Source: Lactarius indigo (lineage: Eukaryota; Basidiomycota; Agaricomycetes; Russulales; Russulaceae). Taken from it: a stretch of DNA of 64,000 nucleotides. The stretch lies in contig JAFKAC010000003.1 of assembly GCA_025766275.1 (NCBI GenBank), positions 2,728,001-2,792,000 of the forward strand, written 5' to 3'. The notes under the pieces were generated by a model, which was not told where the DNA came from, did not search any database, and saw only the letters and a program-made list of their open reading frames with translations. Position numbers and translations under genes: made by a program. Below, piece after piece: positions 55,637-64,000 of this stretch; position 1 is the stretch's first letter, and the number at the start of each line of letters is the position of its first letter.

Positions 55637-58600
55637 ATGAACCTGTGCGACCACAGTAAACCACGAGACTATATCCCAATCTCAGACCATGCCCTGTGAG
55701 CTGTCGTCGACTGCGATCTTCCTTACAGTGCCAGCGTGATTGATTTGCGTATGTGCTTCTTAGAATTGGCAATCTAAGGACTGCTGCCTTAGTAGGTTTT
55801 TCCCCACAGTTGTATGGGGTTAAACCTAATCTTCGGGCCTAGGTCAGCACCGACGGATCCAGTAGGAATTGACTCACGCAGCCTCCTCGGCATCCAATTG
55901 ACTCCTATTCGCAGTTGAAAGCTACTGTGTGCCTAACTTTGATTCTCCCTCGGTGTTTGCGCGGATTCTCGATAAAGATAAGGTACCGCAACGTATCGTC
56001 ATGATATTATATCAACCACTGACCCCTACTTAGGGTGGACACTTTTCAATCTCGCCGAAGGGCACCTTTACCACCAAGCAGAACTATCTTCCCAGTTCAA
56101 ATGTTGTATCTTCTCTACCACTTGCATAGTCACGTATTGATGCGTTTTCCGTGTTTAAACAGGTTGTACAGACCAAGTGCCTCCATTCTACCATTCGTCA
56201 CGTAGCAGCTTTAACCTTCACCCCGACTATAGGTTTCTCAATGAAGATGGTGTCATCGGTGTCACCGGTAGGTGTTATGAACGTACGCGAGGCAAGATTA
56301 AGCTGAGAAGACCGGCAACTTCTCTAGATTTCCTTCCTCGTAACCCGGCCGCTGCCTGCGCACAAACCTCTCTTGCACTGGTTGATTCGTCGCATAGAGG
56401 TCCGTATTCACCATTTGGACCGCATAATATCACTGCTTTCCTACTTCATCTCTTTGTAGGTGGTGCGCGGACGCCAGTCACTGCGCGTCGAATGTGCACC
56501 TGCCTTCAACTATGCGCTCGCTGAGCACCGTACCTCGATCGTTCCTGACGATTCGATCCCTGCCGTTGGCGAGGACGCCCTGTTCAAACAGAAGAAGGCC
56601 ATCTTCGAGTCGGACGATCTTAGTCTTGATCTTCGTTACATTGCAGAATCTGTTATCGATGGCGTCCCATCGCCTTCTGTTGGATTTCAAGCCCTCGACT
56701 TGAGGTCCCGTGGCCATAAAGGCCTTAGCATCAGTGCTGATTTGGACTTGGTGGAAGGCCAGGTTGTTACTTTTGTGCTGCGCACTCTGCCAAAGGCGAC
56801 AGAAGAGCAGCACACTTCTAACTCAACTAGTAACCAGACCCAAGAATCGGGAGTCTTCGCTCGATCGTGAGTCCTGTCTCTGTCAAGCCAGACGTTGCGC
56901 CACTAAGTATGGAGTATCAGAACACCCAAGCGGCGTTGATCATGTCCACAACAGAAAAGACCCGTACCTTACCTCGGTATCTCATTTGTCCTGTGTGTGC
57001 TACTAGAGTATTGCTAATGCTTGCGAAGGGCCTTCTTCACGACCTGTTACGAGGTACCAACGATTACTGGAACGCCTGGGTTCGCAGGTCTACCTATGAT
57101 GGCTCTTGGAAAGAGGCTGTTCACCGCAGCGCGCTCGCGCTGAAACTCCTCATTTACGAGCCAACAGGTTCGGTAACGATACTTGATATTGATTGCGATC
57201 CTATAATTCGTGTGCAGGTGCTGTGGTTGCTAGTCCGACCTTCAGTCTACCCGAATTCATTGGTGGGACGAGAAACTGGTGCACCCTATTATTTCCTATC
57301 TTGTTTCGATCCTTTAACCGAGTTTGAATAGGGATTATAGAGCGTCATGGATTCGCGACGCCTCCTTCACGCTCTATGCATTGATTCGTCTCGGATTCAC
57401 GCACGAGGCAGATTGTAAGTGTACTTTCCGATTTTCGTGACTGGACTAAACGTTCTTCCTCCTGCAGCGTACATGGAATTCATCTACAATAGATTGAAAG
57501 ACAAAAACCCTGACGGCTCGCTACAAATAATGTACACTATCCATGGTCAGTTAATTCAGTAATCCCATCGAGCCACCGACGACTGACTATCCTTCTCATC
57601 CAAGGGGAGAAGATCTTCCCGGAGAAGGAGCTCACACACTTGGACGGGCATAAGGGCTCAAAGCCCGTTAGGATCGGGAACGGTGCTATTGACCATATAC
57701 AGCTTGTGAGAACAAATCATAACCTTTTTTGCTCAGGACTGATTTTGCAAATCTTCAGGATATCTATGGCGAATTGTACGACGAGAGACCAATCTCCTTT
57801 GTGGATGAACTAATCGACACCTCTCTAGGTTGGATTGTATCTATCTCGCTCAAAAGGTGAGTGTCTACCTCGATACGGCTTCAGTTCGATTCTCAACCTC
57901 TGAAGTTCGGTAAACCACTGGCAAGTCAATACTAGATACATTTGGGATACAACTGACCGATCAACCTCCTAGTCATATGATATATGGTATCGGTCATCCC
58001 TGAGCGTCGTCTAGTTACTGCTCTCACATATTTAAATTTCTCATTTTAGGGTCGCGGTTCGAGACCTGTACGTGTTTTTTGAACAATCGCTGGGAAATGT
58101 CCTGAAATAATGATGCCGTGAAATAATGATGCCGTCAAACAGAGTGGACTGTATGTATTCTATGGTCGCGTATACAACTGCTATTAAGCTGATAATGCTG
58201 ACAGTCGTTGTTGCCCACTGCCATGAACCGGATTTGTGCGTGCTACGCTTTCGACATTCTCTTCCTTAGTCGTGGTTCTAATGACTACCCATTCTGACCG
58301 GGTGCCTAGATCCATTTGGTCAGTGCGCGAGAGAGAAGGTGTTGGCGATGCCCTTACTAGTGACGTTCATGGCAGGGAGGTACGGAACAAGAAGAGGCAT
58401 TTCACGGTGAGTGAAGTACCTTTACTTCGGCCTGCCCTCGCTAAATATTCTTGCCTTACAGTATTCCAAGGTGCGCGAGCTACCTCCAGATCGAGTATAG
58501 TTGACGCTAAAAGAGGCTAGATTATGATGTGGTACGTACTACACCTTGCAGCAATGAGCACACCGTTTTCACTAGCACCGGGTAAGGGTGGCAATTGACC

Positions 58601-59552
58601 GAGGTCCGTGTGTGGTCGTCGACTGGGCTGTCGTATTCTCACAAGTTATTAGGCCTCCGCCTTGCCGACAAGCGCTCGCTCCCCTGCCCTCGACGCGCTC
58701 AGTGGCTAGAGGCTCGTGACGACTTATACGAGCATATAATGCAGAAAGCATGGAACCCTGAGAAGAAGTTCTTTGCTCAAAGCTCTGACGAAATCAACAT
58801 CCTGGATTCCGCTGTGCTCATCATGCCTCTCGTGTTTTTTTCCACGGCGGTAAGTCAGTTCTCGCGGACCTACTCACAGACTTGACCTGCTGACTCGAAA
58901 GTCTGATCCGCGCTTCCGGAGCACGCTGGATGCTATCCTGAAAAGTCCTGAGCGCGGCGGTCTCACGGCAAACGTAAGCCGACTGTTGTGTACAGCACCG
59001 AAGCGCCAGCTCTCAGCACCTTCCGTGTAGAGTCTTGTCTACCGCTACAACACATCCGAGTCTGATGACGGCGTCGGTGGAGAGGAAGGCACTTTCTGCT
59101 TGTGCACTCTATGGTCAGTAAGCTCCAGCTTTATGAGGCGTAGACGATGACCATGCTCCGCGCACAGGTGCATCGAAGCCTTGACTCGTGCGGGGGAATT
59201 TGACAAGGCCGCTCTACAGCAGGCAATCAGAATGTTTGAAGTGTGTCAGATAAAGCTACGATGATGGTTCCGGGGCTCATTCGTGACAGGACTTTTTGCA
59301 ATATACCAACCACGTTGGATTGTGCACTGAGGAAATCTCTCCGGCGGGCGAAGGGTGAGTGCGTCTCTCGTAAGGTCGGTGTCGGCGCTGTGACCTCCGC
59401 TGGTAGACTGGGCAACGCTGTGCAAGGCTTCACGTACGTATAGCGACCAGAGTCTTTACTTGATGATCGACTGAAGGACTTCGTCTAGACACGTTACGCT
59501 TATTTCAGCCGCATTCAATCTCTCCAGGACTATGAAAAAGGGGAGGTTCTGA
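55637..59552 (+). CDS. Glycoside hydrolase family 15 protein (glucoamylase/trehalase-like), about 33 exons
   Basis: Cytosolic GH15 enzyme (no signal peptide) of the trehalase/glucan glucosidase-like branch. The start [20 protein letters not shown] joins [20 protein letters not shown] and [18 protein letters not shown]. Then come [13 protein letters not shown], the substrate-binding [60 protein letters not shown], and [16 protein letters not shown] with a candidate catalytic Glu. [20 protein letters not shown] follows, then a late [20 protein letters not shown]. The gene is split into about 33 exons, many tiny: 19, 14, 17, 15, 14, 18, 8, 9, 11 and 17 nt. One intron has a GC donor (57921). Exon 56328..56399 holds one base too many, so the model has a frameshift between LPR and [17 protein letters not shown]. 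Confidence 0.82.
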
Positions 59553-60805
59553 GTAGCAGTGGGGTGAAACGAAATGGAGTTCTTGACGTGTTCCTTGTAT
59601 GAATGGGGTAGTGACTGAGGGCGTCCTGCGGATTTTACGGGTGAAGTACGTTGTACGAGTGATACGATCAACAAGATTCTGTGTAGGAAGGCCATAATGT
59701 GCATCTAAAGTGTCTAAAGTAACCGAAGATGACCCGTCACTTGGTTTACCAATTCTACGGGCGCTACAGGGGAACGGATCGAAAGTGAGTGAGAGTATTC
59801 CATCACTCGTAGCTGGGGACACACCAGGTCCGATACCGAGAACAGTCCTAGAGCCGGCCTCGACTTGTGTCCTTCCCCTAACACGACAAACGCTACGTGA
59901 GATCTTTGCGGGAAAAGAAGTACACACGCTTACGCATCCTGGATTGAACGTGCGCAAAGATTTAAGCTTTTCGCGATTGCTTCTAGTTCAAGGATCTCTT
60001 CCTCCGAAGATGCTTTCAGGGCGATCTTGGCCTGTCTGTACGATGCCGAAAATGAAACGATGGGAAAAGCAGGCAGGCAGGGAAAGTCCAGTTACCCCGT
60101 TACTTCCCAATGGTGCACTAGCTTGCGTATAAATCTCAGCGACCGCTTGACCCCACCACAGAGTGTGGTGCCTGAGCTCACTTTGGGATTCTTTTTCACC
60201 AGCGCCTTATAACAAGCTAGCGTGGCGTGTCTGTTCCATACCAAGGAAGCGAGGTATTTCCGACATCAAGATCGAGATGCAGCGCAAGTGCCACGGAGAA
60301 AGAGGGACGTACCCGCACTGTGCGGCAATCTTTCCGGGCGACATCTTGAGGTCCGTTCTCACCACAAGCACCTTGATTGTTAGGGCGCAGGTGGAAACTG
60401 GCGTTGGTAAAGGGTGCTTATGAACGCGCAGAGAGACTGGAAAGGCGCACGAGTTTACAAGGCTGAAGGAACCCGGGTGACACCGTGGATAGATCTCCGT
60501 CGGCAGCGGAGTCTTCGTCGTCACTAGAGTCATGTCCATCTCGTTCTTTTGGGTTTGGGACCGCTGGTGGTGGTGGTGGTGGCTCAACCCTGACCACGAC
60601 TCTTTCTTTCGCGCTGTGCTGACCCATACAGGAAGCCAACGGTGGCAGAAGCAACTGAGATTGTCACTGCGAGAGCATCTGTGTCCAAACAAATATTCAC
60701 TGATGAGGTACTCGCAGCTGCATAAGGTTGATATACCAACAGAGTGACTGTTTTTCCATGACTGAGCTGAGTGGAAGGAAAGAGCTTACGTACACACGCA
60801 AACAT
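59505..60805 (-). CDS. PTH2: Peptidyl-tRNA hydrolase 2
   Basis: Cleaves peptidyl-tRNA released from ribosomes; the fungal form is anchored in the mitochondrial outer membrane. A hydrophobic N-terminal helix (AVTISVASATVGFL, about 60650) precedes VEPPPPPPAVPNPKERDGHD and SSDDEDSAADGDL. The catalytic domain follows over short exons: CKLVLVVRTDLKMSPGKIAA, QCGHATLACYKALVKKNPK, LVHHWEVTGQAKIALKASSE, then a LNLCARSIQDA block and GRTQVEAGSRTVLGIGPG. Family members end soon after this with a VTxHLxLL-like tail; here NLVDRIT continues into a less convincing extension to 59505 that overlaps the GH15 3' end. Both the exact start (60654 to 60805) and the stop are uncertain. Confidence 0.8.
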
Positions 60806-60902
60806 TTTTCTCGATCAACTCGGTCCGGTGCTTTACACAGAGTACAGCTGCCGTGTAATCAATAGCGTTGCATACGCATCTTCCTCCTTAGAACGGCCAG
60901 CC
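60806..60902. promoter_or_regulatory. Divergent promoter of PTH2 and HAS1
   Basis: About 100 bp separate the two gene starts (somewhat more if PTH2 starts at 60654). Inferred from spacing. Confidence 0.35.
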
Positions 60903-62769
60903 ATGTCCGATGCAGAAACTACGCCTACGACATCATCGCATGGTGTCGTCGTCGGCCAGAAGCCTTTCTCGGATCTAGAGCCTTTCGGGACCCACTCTGC
61001 AAGGTCTCGAAGAGATGGGCTTCAAGACAATGACACCGGTCCAGGAAAAGTCGATACCTCCTCTACTAGCAGGAAAGGACGTGCTTGGTGCGGCGCGTAC
61101 GGGGTCTGGAAAAACGTTAGCGTTCTTAATCCCCGCAATTGAGTTGTTGCATAGGATGAAGTTCAAGCCTCGAAACGGTAACTTATTGGCCGCTCCTTTA
61201 TTTCTCAAGCACTAATAGCGCCCTACCTTGCAGGGACAGGAATCGTCATCATCTCACCCACAAGAGAACTCGCTCTACAGATATTTGGAGTAGCAAAAGA
61301 CTTGATGGCACACCATTCGCAAACCTTTGGAATCGTAATGGGGGGCGCGAACCGAAGAGCGGAAGTCGATAAAGCTAGTGAAAGGTGTCAACCTGCTAGT
61401 GGCAACACCAGGGCGGTTATTGGACCACTTGGAGGTACGCAGGCTGAGTTCCGATAATGTCACCCGTGCATTGAGTGTGTGCCTGTTAGAATACTAAGGG
61501 ATTCGTCTTCCGGAATTTACGAGCTCTTGTCATTGACGAGGCGGATCGCATATTGGAGATCGGATTTGAAGAGGAAATGAAACGAATCATCTCCATCCTG
61601 CCAAACGGTGTGTCCCTTAGTACCGTCGTACCCGCAGACAACCCTGAACGGGTAATCTAGAAAATCGCCAATCCATGCTTTTTTCCGCGACGCAAACGAC
61701 CAAGGTACAGGATTTGGTCCGAATATCGTTACGGCCGGGTCCCATCCTCATAGACGTGGATGGGGCCGAACAGACGAGTACGGTGACGACATTATCCCAG
61801 GGTTACGTTGTCTGCCCGTCAGATAGACGTTTCCTTCTCCTATTCACATTCCTAAAAAAGAACCTCAAAAAGAAGGTTGTCGTGTTTTTTTCCAGCTGCA
61901 ACTCGGTCAAGTACCATGGCGAGCTGCTGAATTATATTGATATCCCCGTCCTGGACCTTCATGTGTGTGTGTGCGCTCGAGACTATCTAAACATCCTAAC
62001 TCTACTTCCTGTAGGGGAAACAAAAACAACAGAAGCGCACGAACACATTTTTCGAGTTTTGCAATGCAGAATCTGGCATCCTGCTTTGTACCGATGTTGC
62101 TGCACGGGGCCTAGACATCCCCCGCGTTGACTGGATTGTGCAATTTGACCCCCCGGATGACCCACGCGACTATATACATCGCGTGGGGAGAACAGCTCGC
62201 GCCGGGAAAGCGGGGAAGAGCTTACTTTTCTTGTTGGAAAGCGAGCTCGGTTTCTTAAGGTTCCTGAAAGAAGCCAAGGTGCCGCTTAACGAGTTCACAT
62301 TCCCAGCAGATCGGATAGCGAATGTCCAGTCTCAGGTAAGATACTCTTTGCAAGTACTTCGCCAGGGTAACAGACGCTGAGACCGCCATAGTTGGAGAAA
62401 TTACTGCAAAAGAATTATTTCTTGCACCAATCTGCCAAGGACGGCTACCGTGCCTATCTTCAATCATATGCGTCTTACTCTCTAAAGAAGATATTTGACG
62501 TAAACAAACTCGATCTCGCCAAGGTTGGGAAAGCGTTCGGGTTTGCTGTTCCCCCACGAGTAAACATAAGCATCGGAGGAGGGAAGAGTGGGAAACGAAA
62601 AAGAGAAGACGAGAGTGAAGACGAAGAGGATGGTGAACCGGAGCGGAAAGGGCCAGCACGTGGGGGGAATGGGAACAAGGAACGAGAACGCCGAATTGAG
62701 AGACTGGGGAAGCGAAAGGTCGAGAAGGAAGTGTTCCGGAATCGAAAGAAGTCGAATTGGGCCCGGTGA
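60903..62769 (+). CDS. HAS1: DEAD-box RNA helicase HAS1 (DDX18), with two apparent one-base insertions
   Basis: Nucleolar helicase needed for 40S and 60S assembly. Family motifs are present: Q-motif region [14 protein letters not shown], Walker A in [124 protein letters not shown] and [20 protein letters not shown]. The C-terminus [16 protein letters not shown] and a basic tail are typical. Two positions break the frame: an extra C near 60981 just before the Q-motif, and an extra A near 61370 between RRAEVDK and LVKGVN. HAS1 is essential in yeast, so assembly errors or an allele-specific defect are likelier than true loss. Confidence 0.9.
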
Positions 62770-62906
62770 CATTAATGCTTATGTAATCGAACACGCCATG
62801 CCATTACCATACGCCAAACGAACAACCAACCTTCTCTTGCCATCTCACTTGAATTACCACCTTCTCCCCCAACAATCTTCTTCGCTCTGTTAATTCGGTC
62901 TTATTC

Positions 62907-64000
62907 ATGGCTACCACTCAGGTCTGGTTTTTTTTTTGGCTTCTTCTCCCTTCATCTCCTAATTTCTCCGTGCTTACCGTCTCCTTTTTTTTTTCTTTGG
63001 TGACAGCACTACGTCTGGGCTGGAGGACACATCATCCTCTTGATTTCTGCCTTGAGGTACATCCTGGCTTGGGCTGCTTTTAAGGCACCCTCGCCCTGGT
63101 GGTATAAGGGTTCGGCTTTTAGTTCTACTCTCGTGCGTGGGGCTCCCCTGATCGTGACGTGTGTCTAGCGAGCTACGCTGGGGCACTTGTCAGTTATTCA
63201 ATCGTCTGCCAGTAAGTAGCTCTCTTCTCGGACGATCAATGACCTAGATAGTAACCCTCATGAGTAGAAAATCACTTGGTGTAAGTAGCTCAGCGACGGA
63301 TACTTTCTTCACTGTATCTCACAGCGTGGCAGTCCCCACAGCCAAATACCGCGTGGGTCCAGCGTGCCCTCGCCGATGAAGTGAGCATGAACACCTCGCT
63401 TTGTTGTTACGTACACTGACGCCCTCTCGCAGAATGTACAATATCTCATCCTCGCCTTCTTTTGGTTCACCTCAAAACCTATTGCTCGTAAGTTGACCCC
63501 TGACTCTTAACGAGTACATGACCATTACTCACATGTTGACCGCCTCAGTTTCACTCTTTCCTTACACGATCTTCTCGCTTTTCCACGCGCTGACGTTTAC
63601 TCGTACGACTCTGATGCCCCAAATTCTACAACCTGGACCACCAGCTACGGCAGGTGGTGCGCCCACCCCTCACCCCCTTTCGAAGAAGCTTCAAGTCTGG
63701 GTTAGATGTAAGTTCGGTTTTGTTGGCCGACCGGATAGTCCTCTTACTGTGCTCCAGCGAACTACGACCACGCTATGAGGATAGTGGCTTACACGGAGAT
63801 CTTCATCCTCGTCCGCGTCATTGTCGGCGCTATCATGTTCCGCAACTCGTTCCTTACGCCGATCATCTACGCGCATTTCGTCCGCATGCGATTCTTCCAG
63901 TCGGCGTTCACCAGGGAGGCCATCGTCTATGTCGCACTCAAGATTGACGGATATGTTAATAGGCCCGATGTGCCACCGGTTGTTAAGCAAGGTTGGGTGA
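62907..64000 (+). CDS. TMEM33/Pom33-family transmembrane protein (runs off right edge)
   Basis: ER and nuclear-envelope multi-pass protein; yeast Pom33 helps distribute nuclear pores. It starts MATTQHYVWAGGHIILLISA and continues LRYILAWAAFKAPSPWWYK. After small exons, including one of 11 nt (63268..63278), it reads NTAWVQRALADE, NVQYLILAFFWFTSKPIALS, LFPYTIFSLFHALTFTRTTL, and, after a Pro-rich loop, IVAYTEIFILVRVIVGAIMF. NSFLTPIIYAHFVRMRFFQS and VALKIDGYVNRPDVPP follow. At least four hydrophobic segments. The window ends at what looks like another splice donor after QGW, so the 3' end is missing. Confidence 0.87.

Noticed and set aside
1..64000. CRISPR array, prophage or bacterial operon
   Set aside because: The sequence is intron-rich fungal nuclear DNA; no regularly spaced direct repeats or bacterial gene organisation were seen.

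Overview
This window comes from the nuclear genome of a basidiomycete fungus, most likely an Agaricomycete. Genes are packed on both strands with gaps of roughly 100-400 bp. Almost every gene is split by many 45-70 nt GT-AG introns. The set contains basidiomycete-style families such as an X325/BIM1-like copper protein, a Crinkler-type pseudogene and an exon-shattered GH15 enzyme. A Ceratobasidium/Rhizoctonia-like fungus would fit, but that is a guess. Nothing bacterial, no intact transposon, no tRNA or rRNA and no CRISPR array was seen. All gene models were spliced by hand from reading-frame continuity and splice motifs.

Layout. 0-3.1 kb: the 5' end of a 6-phosphogluconolactonase gene, a Ser/Pro-rich protein, and a probable mitochondrial trypsin-like protease. 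3.1-6.5 kb: a gene-poor stretch with a decayed reading frame and a frameshifted Crinkler/kinase-like pseudogene. 6.5-22.7 kb: housekeeping nuclear genes, namely an RBM26/27-like RNA-binding protein, the MPH1/FANCM helicase, a G-patch/zinc-finger protein, a BET double-bromodomain protein, WDR70, and a small orphan. 22.9-35.8 kb: a metal and sulfur neighbourhood, namely frataxin, a single-domain rhodanese, two diverged copies of a CTR copper transporter plus BIM1-like copper-binding protein module, a small conserved unknown protein, a 3-mercaptopyruvate sulfurtransferase, and V-ATPase subunit C. 36-64 kb: a multi-KH RNA-binding protein, an RNF14-like RBR ubiquitin ligase, URB2, threonine aldolase, a small zinc-binding protein, TIM10, UTP4, an Mpv17/PMP22 protein, a histidine phosphatase, a GH15 enzyme, peptidyl-tRNA hydrolase 2, HAS1, and the start of a TMEM33/Pom33-like gene that runs off the right edge.

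How the genes work together. The clearest functional unit is the copper locus. A CTR importer and a secreted BIM1/X325-like protein stand head to tail. The whole module, promoter included, has been duplicated about 3.9 kb downstream. The copies have decayed in complementary ways. Copy 1 keeps an intact CTR, but its BIM1-like gene has lost the donor site of its last intron. Copy 2 keeps an intact BIM1-like gene, but its CTR is a frameshifted pseudogene. Three ribosome-biogenesis genes (URB2, UTP4, HAS1) lie between 41 and 63 kb. Many gene pairs are divergent and share 90-250 bp promoters.

Cautions. HAS1 and the GH15 gene each carry apparent one-base insertions, which could be assembly errors. 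Several N-termini and the 3' end of the peptidyl-tRNA hydrolase gene are uncertain.
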